64,000 nucleotides of DNA from Thermacetogenium phaeum DSM 12270 (GTDB lineage: Bacteria > Bacillota > DSM-12270 > Thermacetogeniales > Thermacetogeniaceae). Positions 8,579-16,610 of this stretch are shown piece by piece; the stretch's first letter is position 1; the number at the start of each line of letters is the position of its first letter. The stretch lies in assembly GCF_000305935.1 (NCBI RefSeq), contig NC_018870.1:761942-825941 (forward strand). Direction: 5' to 3'. Under the pieces are notes generated by a model. It had not been told where the DNA came from, did no database searches, and saw only the letters and a program-made list of their open reading frames with translations. Position numbers and translations under genes: made by a program.

Positions 8579-8636
8579 TGAACAAAAAACATGCATAAAC
8601 CGCAGTGCAGCAAGGTCCAGGATATCCCGGTGTTGT

Positions 8637-8665
8637 TTGAATTAATAGTGAAAATATTGTATAAT
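8637..8665 (+). promoter_or_regulatory. Sigma-70 promoter of the Fic cassette
   Basis: TTGAAT (8637-8642), a 17-base spacer and TATAAT (8660-8665) lie 22 bases before the antitoxin start. An AAGGTGG ribosome site follows. Confidence 0.75.
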
Positions 8666-8687
8666 ATAAAGGTAAGGTGGTGTTCAT

Positions 8688-8879
8688 ATGAGAGATCTGG
8701 AAAAACTGATAGATGAGGTAAACGGCTCAATGTCAATGGAAGGCATGCCGCTTACGAAGGATGATAAAGATAGAATCAGACGGTGTGCCGGGAATGATAA
8801 ACTGGTTGAAAAAACCATAGCTGAGCTCGTTAAAAAGCACACGGCTGCCAGGAGCTATAGCCATGAGCAGCAACTATGA
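8688..8879 (+). CDS. VbhA-like antitoxin of Fic
   Basis: This is a 63-residue helical protein. Residues 14-19 read SMSMEG, fitting the Fic-inhibitory motif (S/T)xxxE(G/N). In class I Fic systems this motif sits on a separate small antitoxin whose Glu blocks productive ATP binding in the Fic active site. The gene ends 17 bases inside the fic gene, giving coupled translation with antitoxin first. It has its own promoter and is AT-rich compared with the flanking transfer genes, consistent with a later insertion. Confidence 0.8.
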   Translation: MRDLEKLIDEVNGSMSMEGMPLTKDDKDRIRRCAGNDKLVEKTIAELVKKHTAARSYSHEQQL

Positions 8880-9498
8880 ATACAGTTATGAGTGGGATCA
8901 AAGATATTGCTACCCTCATTCCAATGTTCTTATCAACAAGCTGGGCATCAGGGATGCTGAAAAGCTCCAGATAGCCGAAAGAGAAATAACTTCCTTGAGA
9001 ATTGCCAATGCCAAAGTAAATGTTATAAAAGGCAATTTTGATCTGCTCCATTTACGACAGATTCACAAGTATATATTTGGCGATATCTACGAATGGGCGG
9101 GCGAAATCAGATGGGTGAACATCGCAAAAGGAAATATGTTTTGCAACTATGAGTTCATCGAACAAAACGCCGATCAGCTCTTCGCTAAGCTGAAAAAAGA
9201 AAATTACTTGAAAGATGCCTCCGCAGATGAAATTCCCATCCGTCTTGCGTATTATCTTGGTGAAATCAATGTCCTTCATCCATTCAGAGAAGGAAACGGC
9301 AGGGCGCAGAGGCTCTTTATCGAGTATTTGGCCGAAAATGCAGGCTATAGCGTAGACTTTTCCGAGGTGACCGACAAGCAAATGATTGAAGCAAGCGTGG
9401 CATCCTTCTCATGCGATTATACCAAAATGAATGAATTGTTCATCAAGATAACCAAGCCTCTGACAGAGAACAGCATCACTCAAATTTTCATGGGATAA
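8863..9498 (+). CDS. fic: Fic-family AMP-transferase toxin
   Basis: The 211-residue protein contains the canonical Fic motif HPFREGNGR at 139-147, with the catalytic His and the anion-binding loop intact. Upstream, FGDIYEWAGEIR is typical of the beta-hairpin flap region of Fic/Doc proteins. Fic enzymes usually AMPylate protein targets; VbhT-like ones inactivate DNA gyrase and topoisomerase IV. Its partner antitoxin overlaps at the 5' end. A terminator follows at 9531. As cargo between transfer genes it may act as an addiction module or as a transferred effector; the sequence cannot decide. Confidence 0.88.
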   Translation: MSSNYEYSYEWDQRYCYPHSNVLINKLGIRDAEKLQIAEREITSLRIANAKVNVIKGNFDLLHLRQIHKYIFGDIYEWAGEIRWVNIAKGNMFCNYEFIEQNADQLFAKLKKENYLKDASADEIPIRLAYYLGEINVLHPFREGNGRAQRLFIEYLAENAGYSVDFSEVTDKQMIEASVASFSCDYTKMNELFIKITKPLTENSITQIFMG

Positions 9499-9530
9499 AG
9501 ACTAAAAAATATAGGGTCATTATTGCATAG

Positions 9531-9563
9531 AGAGCATTAGCTTTACCGGCTGATGCTCTTTTA
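9531..9563 (+). terminator. Terminator of the Fic cassette
   Basis: AGAGCATTAG (9531-9540) pairs with CTGATGCTCT (9550-9559), with one G-T pair, followed by a short T-run. It ends the Fic transcript. Confidence 0.75.
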
Positions 9564-9579
9564 TATTATCATCATATAT

Positions 9580-9623
9580 AAGCCGTTTGCTTTGTTGTGG
9601 AAATAGAGCAAGCGGCTTTTTTT
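9580..9623 (+). terminator. Second terminator before virB4
   Basis: AAGCCGTTTGCT pairs with AGCAAGCGGCTT (one G-T pair) and is followed by eight T (about 9616-9623). It lies right after the Fic terminator and 55 bases before virB4. It is probably older element sequence and would separate virB4 from upstream transcription unless read through. Confidence 0.75.
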
Positions 9624-9677
9624 CTGTTCAAATCCGGAAAAAATTAAATTTTCCGCTCATTAAGGAGATGATACCAT

Positions 9678-11510
9678 ATGCCCAAAAAAGTCCGTTCTCC
9701 CGCCGCAGCGCGGCAGGATGACATACGCGTGCAGGAATTCCTTGACATGATCGCGCCGTCGGTCGTCAAATTCTATACCGACCACTTCATTTGCGGCAAT
9801 ACCTACCGCTGCGTGTGGGCGCTTCGGGAGTATCCGACCGCCACGGAGGAACAGGCCATCCTCCGGCACCTGGGCGAGAAGGATGGCGTCACCCTGCGCA
9901 TCTATACCCGCCATGTCACACCGGTGGAGGAAAGAAAAATCATATCAAACGCCGCCAATAAAAACCGCATGAAGCGAAGCAGCACCAACGACCTGCAGCA
10001 GACCGTCGCCGCCGAGAGCAACCTGCAGGACGTGGCCAATATCGTGGCTTCCATGCACCGGAACAAGGAGCCGCTGCTCCACGCCGCCGTATATATCGAA
10101 CTGTCCGCCCACGACCCCGACCAGCTCAAGCTGCTGCAGACCGAGGTGCTGACAGAGCTCATACGGAACAAGCTCAATGTGGACCGGCTCCTGCTCCGCC
10201 AGAAGCAGGGATTTATTTGCGCAATGCCTTCCGGCTGGAACGTGTTCGGCGACCAGTTTGAGCGTGTGCTGCCTGCGTCGTCAGTGGCCAACCTCTATCC
10301 CTTCAACTACAGCGGCAAAACCGACGAGCGCGGGTTTTACCTCGGCAGGGACAAATTCGGCAGCAACATCCTTGTGGATTTCAACAAGCGGGCCGATGAC
10401 AAGACCAACGCCAACATCCTGATCCTGGGCAATTCCGGCCAGGGCAAAAGCTATCTATTGAAACTTATCCTCACCAATCTGCGGGAGTCCGGCATGCATG
10501 TGCTGGCTTTAGACCCTGAGATGGAATACGAGGAACTGACGGTAAACCTCGGCGGCTGCTTCATAGACCTCATGTCCGGCGAATACATCATCAATGTGCT
10601 GGAGCCGAAAACATGGGATATATCCGGCGACCCCGGGGACACCGGTGCACCCCAGGCGTTCCGGCAGACATCCAAACTCAGCCAGCACATCAGCTTTCTC
10701 AAAGACTTTTTCCGCTGCTACAAGGACTTTGACGACCGGCAGATCGACACCATTGAGATCATGCTGGGCAAGCTCTACGACAAATGGGGCATCACCGACC
10801 GGAGCAATTTCGACCGGCTGAAGCCCGCGGATTACCCCATCCTGTCCGACCTGTACGAGCTGGTGGAGGCCGAGTACAAAGCCTTCGACGAGAGCCGCCG
10901 CCAGCTCTACACCGCCGACACGCTGCGGGAAATCTGCCTTGGACTCCACTCCCTGTGCAAGGGCGCGGAGTCCAATTTTTTCAACGGGCACACCAATATC
11001 ACTGGCGGCAGCTTCGTGACCTTCGGCGTCAAGGGGCTGCTGCAGGCGTCGAAGAACATCCGCAACGCCCTGCTGTTCAACGTGCTGTCCTTTATGAGCA
11101 ACGAGCTGCTGACTGCCGGAAACACGGCCGCCTCCATCGACGAGCTGTATTTATTCCTCACAAACCTGACGGCGATAGAGTACATCCGGAATTTCATGAA
11201 GCGTGTGAGAAAGAAGGACAGCGCCGTCATTCTCGCCTCGCAGAATCTTGAGGACTTCGACATCGAAGGCATCCGCGAATACACCAAGCCCCTGTTCTCC
11301 ATACCTACGCACCAGTTCCTGTTCAACGCGGGCAACATCGACGCCAAATTCTATATCGAAAACCTTCAATTGGAGCAGAGCGAGTACAACCTGATCCGCT
11401 ATCCGCAGCGCGGCGTGTGCCTCTACAAATGCGGCAACGAGCGGTACAACCTCATGGTGACCGCGCCGGAACACAAGGCAAGGCTCTTTGGAAAGGCGGG
11501 CGGCAGATGA
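9678..11510 (+). CDS. virB4: VirB4-like conjugal transfer ATPase
   Basis: ATG 9678 lies ten bases after AAGGAG. The 610-residue protein has Walker A GNSGQGKS at about 251-258 in a FtsK/HerA-type ATPase fold. LALDPEMEYEEL follows, typical of VirB4, and a Walker B-like acidic site occurs in SIDELYLFLTN (about residue 485). It would power assembly of the transfer channel and substrate passage at the membrane. It lacks the usual VirB4 N-terminal third, which is encoded by the separate gene at 7988. It resembles the CD1110 family of clostridial ICEs. Confidence 0.9.
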   Translation: MPKKVRSPAAARQDDIRVQEFLDMIAPSVVKFYTDHFICGNTYRCVWALREYPTATEEQAILRHLGEKDGVTLRIYTRHVTPVEERKIISNAANKNRMKRSSTNDLQQTVAAESNLQDVANIVASMHRNKEPLLHAAVYIELSAHDPDQLKLLQTEVLTELIRNKLNVDRLLLRQKQGFICAMPSGWNVFGDQFERVLPASSVANLYPFNYSGKTDERGFYLGRDKFGSNILVDFNKRADDKTNANILILGNSGQGKSYLLKLILTNLRESGMHVLALDPEMEYEELTVNLGGCFIDLMSGEYIINVLEPKTWDISGDPGDTGAPQAFRQTSKLSQHISFLKDFFRCYKDFDDRQIDTIEIMLGKLYDKWGITDRSNFDRLKPADYPILSDLYELVEAEYKAFDESRRQLYTADTLREICLGLHSLCKGAESNFFNGHTNITGGSFVTFGVKGLLQASKNIRNALLFNVLSFMSNELLTAGNTAASIDELYLFLTNLTAIEYIRNFMKRVRKKDSAVILASQNLEDFDIEGIREYTKPLFSIPTHQFLFNAGNIDAKFYIENLQLEQSEYNLIRYPQRGVCLYKCGNERYNLMVTAPEHKARLFGKAGGR

Positions 11511-11583
11511 TGAGAAATATAGAGATCAAAAAAAGCATGGGCGGGATGCGAATGCCGTAGCGAGGGGGTGAAGGATTTTGGAG

Positions 11584-12624
11584 ATGAAAGAACAGCGCTT
11601 CGGCATCGAAATCGAATTGACAGGACTGTCCCGCCTGCGCGCCGCCCAGGTCCTGGCGGAATACTTCGGCACGCCGGTTTCCAATGACGGGGGCTATTAT
11701 GGCATCTATTCCGTCCTGGACGGCCAAAGCCGCCGGTGGAAGGTCATGAGCGACGGCAGCATCACTACAGAGAAAAAAGAAGGGCGGCGGATTGTTCCTG
11801 CCGACAGCACCTACAGCGTGGAACTGGTCAGCCCCATCTGCAGGTATGAGGATATCGAAACCATACAGGAAATCGTCCGCCAGCTCCGCACAGCCGGAGC
11901 CATCGCCAACGCAAGCTGCGGCATCCATGTCCACGTGGACGCCTCGCCCCACAACGCCAACACCCTGCGCAACATCACCAACATCATGGCCAGCAAGGAG
12001 GACTTGATCTACAAGGCGCTGCAGGTGAGCGTGGCACGGGAACGCCGCTACTGCAAAAAGGTGGAGCAGAGCTTTTTGGAGGAACTCAACCGCAAGAAGC
12101 CGAAAACCCTGGAGCAGGTCAGCCGGATCTGGTACAACGGTAACGACGGTAGGCATGAGCATTACCACAACAGCCGCTACCACTGTTTGAACCTCCACAG
12201 CGTGTTCCAGAAGGGCACGATTGAATTCAGGCTGTTCAACGGCACCACCCATGCCGGAAAGATCAAGGCATACATCCAGATCTGCCTTGCCATCAGCCAT
12301 CAGGCACTGACACAGAGGTGCGCCAGCCGCATCAAAACCCAAAGCACCAATGAAAAATATACCTTCCGCACCTGGCTTCTGCGGCTAGGCCTTATCGGCG
12401 ACGAATTCAAGACCGCCCGGCTTCATCTCCTGGAACATCTGGACGGCTGCATCGCGTGGAAAGACCCCGCCCAGGCGGAACGGCAAAAACAAAGGCTAAG
12501 GCAGAAAAAAGAAAAGGAACTGGCGCGGGCCGCCGGGGCCGTACAGGCGTCACAGGAACAAGATCAAACAGACATGGAACAGGCCGGGACTGAAGAAGGA
12601 CCCGGCCTTTCCATGTCCATGTAG
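11584..12624 (+). CDS. Amidoligase (COOH-NH2 ligase family)
   Basis: The 346-residue protein begins RFGIEIELTGL, the hallmark of Amidoligase_2 enzymes of the glutamine-synthetase/GCS-like fold. It continues with VELVSPICRYEDIE, CGIHVHVD (a metal/ATP site motif), and RYHCLNLHS and TIEFRLFNGT, all typical of this family. Such enzymes form amide bonds between carboxylates and amines using ATP. The TTG at 11578 is an alternative start. A charged C-terminal coil (AERQKQRLRQKKEKE) precedes an acidic stretch and the tail GLSMSM. It is followed by a gamma-glutamylcyclotransferase and an M23 peptidase, so modification of a peptide or of the wall during transfer is a reasonable inference. Confidence 0.8.
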   Translation: MKEQRFGIEIELTGLSRLRAAQVLAEYFGTPVSNDGGYYGIYSVLDGQSRRWKVMSDGSITTEKKEGRRIVPADSTYSVELVSPICRYEDIETIQEIVRQLRTAGAIANASCGIHVHVDASPHNANTLRNITNIMASKEDLIYKALQVSVARERRYCKKVEQSFLEELNRKKPKTLEQVSRIWYNGNDGRHEHYHNSRYHCLNLHSVFQKGTIEFRLFNGTTHAGKIKAYIQICLAISHQALTQRCASRIKTQSTNEKYTFRTWLLRLGLIGDEFKTARLHLLEHLDGCIAWKDPAQAERQKQRLRQKKEKELARAAGAVQASQEQDQTDMEQAGTEEGPGLSMSM

Positions 12625-12643
12625 CAAGGAGGAATGAGAGAAA

Positions 12644-13138
12644 ATGAAAAGCAAAACCCTATACATCGCCTACGGCAGCAACCTCAACCTGACGCAGATG
12701 GCCTGCCGCTGCCCCACCGCCAAAGTAGTCGGGACAAGCGAGCTTAAGGATTATGAGCTGCTGTTCAGAGGCAGCCGCCATAGCGCGGTGGCAACGGTGG
12801 AACCCTGCAAAGGCGGCTGTGTGCCTGTTCTTTTATGGACGCTGAAGGAAAAAGACCTGCAGGCTCTCGATCGCTACGAGGGATATCCCCACTTTTACCG
12901 CAAGAAAATCCTCAATGTGGAGCTGAAAGGCGGGATCGTTTCCGCCATGGCGTATATCATGAACGACGGGCATCCCTTCGGCGCGCCCTCGGATCACTAC
13001 CTGAACACCATCCTGGAAGGCTATGAAAGCGCGGGCTTTGACACCGAGGTTCTGGAACAGGCGGTGGAAAAATCCATCCGGCTGGCCGAGGAACAGCAGC
13101 CGGAACAGGAGAACCTGTTTGGCCTGAAATGGTGGTGA
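12644..13138 (+). CDS. Gamma-glutamylcyclotransferase-like protein (AIG2/GGCT fold)
   Basis: The 164 residues start with LYIAYGSNLN, the substrate-binding loop of the GGCT fold. LDRYEGYPHFY carries the expected catalytic Glu. Enzymes of this fold release a gamma-glutamyl group as 5-oxoproline. An AAGGAGG site lies upstream, and the next gene starts four bases after the stop. Pairing of amidoligases with this fold is known from comparative genomics, where the two are thought to add and remove a peptide or glutamyl tag. The substrate in this element is unknown. Confidence 0.82.
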   Translation: MKSKTLYIAYGSNLNLTQMACRCPTAKVVGTSELKDYELLFRGSRHSAVATVEPCKGGCVPVLLWTLKEKDLQALDRYEGYPHFYRKKILNVELKGGIVSAMAYIMNDGHPFGAPSDHYLNTILEGYESAGFDTEVLEQAVEKSIRLAEEQQPEQENLFGLKWW

Positions 13139-13142
13139 GAGC

Positions 13143-14228
13143 ATGGCTGATCCCGCAACCATCACCCTTGCGGTCAGGGCGGCCGTCGCCGCGGCAACCG
13201 ACAAAAGGACATGGAAGGCTGCCGGCGTTCTTGTCGCCGCCATCCTGACGCCCTTTATCCTTATCGTCGTGATGATCGTGAGCCTGCTCTCGGCTGCGGC
13301 GGATCACAACAGCAACGCCATAGAATTGTGCTTCAACGGCGGCGCTATCTCTTCCCGGGTCCCCGCCGATTACGCCGCCCATATCCGGGAGATGCGCAAC
13401 GGCTTTTCGGAGCTTGACGCCGCCATCGCCGACATATCTTCGCAGGTGGAGGATGGACAGCTTGACGCCACCCGCATAAAGGCGGTTTTTTATTCTCTGT
13501 TCTTCGGCGCTGAAAACTTGCGGATGGACGCCTCGGATTACCGGGCCTTCGCCGACTGCTTCGTGCGGTACGAAACCCGCGCCGAAAAGGATGAGGACGG
13601 CAACAAAACCGGTAAAACCTACACCGTGGCCGTGCCGCTTAAATCCCTGCCGGAGATCTACGCCAACCTCCAAACCACCCTGGGCAGGACAATCACCCAT
13701 GAGGACCGGGCCAACGCCTCGGAGATTTACCACCGCATATTGTACGGCGGCGGCATCCCCACCTATGGGGAGGCGTTCAACGCCTGGTCAAACGGACTGC
13801 CTCTGTCCGACGCGCCCTTTGTCGGAGCCGACGGCTTCTGTTCTCCCCTGGGGGAAGGCTGGCGCGGCATGGTGACCTCGGAATTCGGGTACAGGACCGA
13901 CCCATTCACTGGTCGGCACAAAGGACACTCCGGCATCGACCTGGCCGCGCCCCAAGGGACGCCAATCCGCGCTGCGCTGGACGGCACGGTGCTGTTTGCA
14001 CGCTATAAGACCACGGGCTACGGCTATCATTTAGCCATCGACCACGGCGGCGGCTTTGTCACTTTCTACGCCCACTGCTCCAAAATCCTCGTCACCGAGG
14101 GTCAGGCGGTCAAGGCCGGCGACATCATCGCGGAGGTTGGCAGCACCGGAAGAAGCACCGGCCCGCACCTGCATTTTGAGGTGCGCATCAATGGAGAAAT
14201 CCAAAATCCAAGAAGCTATCTGCCGTAG
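13143..14228 (+). CDS. M23-family murein peptidase of the transfer apparatus
   Basis: This 361-residue protein has an N-terminal membrane anchor (about residues 27-50, hydrophobic ILTPFILIVVMIV). A helical region follows, and then a C-terminal LytM/M23 domain (about 245-360). Metal ligands are visible in GHSGIDLAAP (H and D) and in PHLHFEV (HxH), so the zinc site is complete. It would cut cell-wall cross-bridges to let the transfer channel pass, as VirB1/CwlT-type enzymes do. It starts four bases after the cyclotransferase stop, indicating one operon. Confidence 0.88.
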   Translation: MADPATITLAVRAAVAAATDKRTWKAAGVLVAAILTPFILIVVMIVSLLSAAADHNSNAIELCFNGGAISSRVPADYAAHIREMRNGFSELDAAIADISSQVEDGQLDATRIKAVFYSLFFGAENLRMDASDYRAFADCFVRYETRAEKDEDGNKTGKTYTVAVPLKSLPEIYANLQTTLGRTITHEDRANASEIYHRILYGGGIPTYGEAFNAWSNGLPLSDAPFVGADGFCSPLGEGWRGMVTSEFGYRTDPFTGRHKGHSGIDLAAPQGTPIRAALDGTVLFARYKTTGYGYHLAIDHGGGFVTFYAHCSKILVTEGQAVKAGDIIAEVGSTGRSTGPHLHFEVRINGEIQNPRSYLP

Positions 14229-14245
14229 AAAGGAGGAAATGAGAC

Positions 14246-14611
14246 ATGAGAGAAACGGAACTTACGATACTGTTCCCCACGGAGAAGCTGGAGGCCCTCC
14301 GTTTTTTTATGCGCAAAAAAGAGCTGGACATCGAACGGGAGATGAAGGATTACCTTGAAAAAACCTATGAGAGGATCGTCCCCGTCCATGTCCGGGAGTA
14401 TGTGGAAAGCAGGATCGGACAGGAGCCTGCCCAGGAACAGATGCCAGGACCGGAAGCCCAGGAACGGCAGACGGAACCGCAGCGCCAGCCAAGGCAGACC
14501 CGCCGCCAGCGTGAGCAGGCAGCAACCGAGGCGCCTTCCTCTCCGCAAGCTCAGACCGGGACGGAGGGACCTGCCGAGGAAGAAACCCAGGGCATGACCA
14601 TGAGCATGTAA
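14246..14611 (+). CDS. DUF6103-like ICE protein, long form
   Basis: Residues 1-60 (LTILFPTEKLEALRFFM through VPVHVREYVES) match those of the shorter protein at 15935, and I associate both with DUF6103. The fold looks like a small ribbon-helix or coiled DNA-binding unit. The remaining about 60 residues are a Gln/Glu/Pro-rich disordered tail ending GMTMSM. The gene lies between the M23 peptidase and the ParM-like gene. A regulatory or partition-accessory role is possible but unproven. Confidence 0.65.
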   Translation: MRETELTILFPTEKLEALRFFMRKKELDIEREMKDYLEKTYERIVPVHVREYVESRIGQEPAQEQMPGPEAQERQTEPQRQPRQTRRQREQAATEAPSSPQAQTGTEGPAEEETQGMTMSM

Positions 14612-14644
14612 ACAGCGGAAAGGAAAAAGGAGGTGTTAATTTTA

Positions 14645-15526
14645 ATGATTAAGCTTGGTGTGGACAACGGAAACTACAACACCAAATCCTCGGAGGGGAT
14701 GCTCTATGCCTCCGGATACACTGCAAGCGACAAGGAATTCATCACGCCGGATATGCAGCTCTTCTACGAGGGCAGATATTACGCCATCGGCGAGCGCCGC
14801 ATGCGATTTCAGCAGGACAAGACCAGAGAGCCGGATACCTTTATGCTTACGCTGCCGGCAATCGCGGATGCGATGAAGCACGCGGGAACCACAAGCGCGG
14901 AAATCGCCCTTGGCGTGGGCCTGCCCATTGGCAGCTACGGGACGCAGAAGGAGGCATTTCGGCGATATTTTCTGCGTGACAATGTTTCGTTCTTGTTCGA
15001 GGGAACGTCTTACCGATGCCGCATCGCCGAGTGCAAGGTGTTCGCGCAGGGTCATGCGGCGCTGTGCCGGTATTATCCGCAGCTGAAGGATTACCGAAGC
15101 ATCACGCTGGTGGATATCGGCGGGTATACGGTGGATATCCTCACACTCCATGACTTCCGGCTGGACAGATCGAGCTGCGCCAGCCTGCGCATGGGAACCA
15201 TTACCCTCTACAGCCGGATTCAGGATACGCTCCAGCGCAATGACATCCTCCTGTCGGACGAACTTATCACCGACGCGATCCGCGGGGATATCCAGCACGC
15301 CGACAGCAAATTGATCCATGCTGTGGTGGAGCAGGCTGTGGTGGCTTACTGCAAGGAGCTGCTCAATGCGCTCCGGGAGCGCGGACTTGACCTGCGGCTC
15401 CCCACGGTGTTCGCGGGCGGTGGTGCGGAACTGCTCGAACTCATGCTGCGCAGGAGCGACATCAATACTGTGGCTGTGCTGAACCGGTTCGCCAATGCGG
15501 ACGGCTACAAGCTCCTGATGGGGTGA
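14645..15526 (+). CDS. ParM/StbA-like actin-family segregation protein
   Basis: ATG 14645 follows AAGGAGGT by ten bases; a GTG at 14633 lies within that site and is rejected. The 293 residues show actin-fold motifs: LGVDNGNYNTKSS (phosphate 1), VDIGGYTVDILTL (phosphate 2) and FAGGGAELLE (adenosine). ParM-like filaments push DNA copies apart through a ParR/parC complex. The gene directly downstream is ParR-like and is followed by an inverted-repeat cluster. In an ICE such a cassette could stabilise the excised circular form. Confidence 0.85.
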   Translation: MIKLGVDNGNYNTKSSEGMLYASGYTASDKEFITPDMQLFYEGRYYAIGERRMRFQQDKTREPDTFMLTLPAIADAMKHAGTTSAEIALGVGLPIGSYGTQKEAFRRYFLRDNVSFLFEGTSYRCRIAECKVFAQGHAALCRYYPQLKDYRSITLVDIGGYTVDILTLHDFRLDRSSCASLRMGTITLYSRIQDTLQRNDILLSDELITDAIRGDIQHADSKLIHAVVEQAVVAYCKELLNALRERGLDLRLPTVFAGGGAELLELMLRRSDINTVAVLNRFANADGYKLLMG

Positions 15527-15530
15527 GCCT

Positions 15531-15824
15531 ATGTCCGGGCGAAAACGATATTATCTCTCCTTCGATATGGACAACCCAAGACATCGGGAAGCCGAGACAC
15601 TGTTTGCGCGGCAGGCCAGCAGGCAGCGCACCGAGTATGTGGTTACCAGCATCCTGACGGCACATCAGACGGAAAGCCTGGAGCAGGTTGTCCGGCAGGC
15701 GGTCAGGGACGAGCTGCGAAATGCTGCGCCGCCACCGCAAACCACGCTGCCAGAGGAAACGGATGATGGTGTTCGGCTGTCCGATCTCCCCGGCAGCCTT
15801 ATCCGTGCGCTGGAGGAATTGTAA
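15531..15824 (+). CDS. ParR-like adaptor protein
   Basis: A 97-residue protein starting four bases after parM. The N-terminus (RYYLSFDMDNPRHREAE) resembles a ribbon-helix-helix strand followed by helices, and the C-terminus ends in acidic and hydrophobic residues (SDLPGSLIRALEEL). In known systems a C-terminal helix of ParR contacts ParM. The match is by context and general architecture rather than by a diagnostic motif. Confidence 0.6.
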   Translation: MSGRKRYYLSFDMDNPRHREAETLFARQASRQRTEYVVTSILTAHQTESLEQVVRQAVRDELRNAAPPPQTTLPEETDDGVRLSDLPGSLIRALEEL

Positions 15825-15825
15825 C

Positions 15826-15900
15826 CATGTTGGCTCATTTTCCTGCTGCCGTTATGACGGCGGGTCAGGAAAGTACACCAACATGGCTCACTTTTTCCTG
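15826..15900 (+). repeat. Nested inverted and direct repeats, candidate centromere (parC) or RNA hairpin
   Basis: CATGTTGG (15826-15833) is inverted at 15878-15885. Inside lie TTCCTG/CAGGAA and a central hairpin GCCGT-TATG-ACGGC. In addition TGGCTCATTTTCCTG recurs directly as TGGCTCACTTTTTCCTG (15884-15900). The site sits right after the ParR-like gene, where a centromere or operator would be expected. Confidence 0.55.
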
Positions 15901-15934
15901 CGATACAGAAATTTTGTAAAGGAGTGAACCTACT

Positions 15935-16192
15935 ATGAGAAAATCAACCGTCCAAATCCAATACGACGCCGAGAAGCTTCGCGCCATCCGCCAGTACATG
16001 GGCAAAGAGGACACGGAGTTTCAGGCCGAGCTGGAGGATTTTCTCCAGAAGCTCTACGAAGAACACGTTCCCGCTCCCGTCCGGGAATACATTGAAAGCC
16101 GGAAGTTCCCGGAACCTGAAAGGCCTAACCGTCCCTCATGCCCCGCTCCATCGGCACCGGCGAAAAACAACAGCGCGGGCGGGAATGCGTAA
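15935..16192 (+). CDS. DUF6103-like ICE protein, short form
   Basis: An 85-residue protein with a GGAGTG ribosome site. VQIQYDAEKLRAIRQYM and the later VPAPVREYIESRK align with the protein at 14246, so the two are paralogues flanking the parMR genes. The tail is short and Pro/Asn-rich and lacks the MSM ending. Function unknown. Confidence 0.65.
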   Translation: MRKSTVQIQYDAEKLRAIRQYMGKEDTEFQAELEDFLQKLYEEHVPAPVREYIESRKFPEPERPNRPSCPAPSAPAKNNSAGGNA

Positions 16193-16610
16193 ATGCGGTT
16201 TGGACGCACTGTCGCCGCCTGTGTACCCCTGTGTCCGCTTTTTGCGGCGGGGGTGACATCATAACACCTGCGGGCAGAATAACGCCCCGTATCGGGGCTT
16301 TGTGAGCGGGAAAACAAAAAAGCGGACGCAGGCATGGAAGCTACCCTCCCTTTTGGGGGGTGAACCATGGGGTCGAAAACCTTGCAGGTTAAAGAGGGGT
16401 GGTCGCAGGCGACCTCCCCTCGAATCACATCAGCCCGCAATGCGGGCTGAAAGACTTTAAAGCAGGTGCACCTGAATAGGGCTGCGGTTACCTCGCGGGT
16501 GGTCGAAAATCCGGGTTTTTCCTGTATGCAAAGGCTTTTACAGGTACACCTCACAGGTGGTTGCCGAATATGTAAATGGAATCCAGACAAGGAACGGAGG
16601 TGGATTGAGA
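16193..16610. other. Non-coding region with strong palindromes, probable oriT
   Basis: About 420 bases without a convincing gene lie directly upstream of the RHH accessory gene and the relaxase, the usual place of oriT. A near-perfect hairpin occupies 16394-16421 (GGTCGC/GGCGACC arms). AGCCCGCAATGCGGGCT (16432-16448) is a palindrome, CAGGTGCACCTG (16463-16474) is a perfect 12-bp palindrome, and GGTCGAAAA occurs twice (16372, 16501). The nick site cannot be placed by eye. Confidence 0.5.

Noticed and set aside
11510-11560. 16-codon frame between virB4 and the amidoligase, ending MGGMRMP
   Set aside because: Too short and without a convincing ribosome site; its Met-rich end recalls the MSM tails but is not enough to call.
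11452-12342. 296-residue minus-strand frame opposite the amidoligase
   Set aside because: It lies fully across VirB4 and amidoligase coding sequence and lacks any motif; the plus-strand proteins are clearly real.
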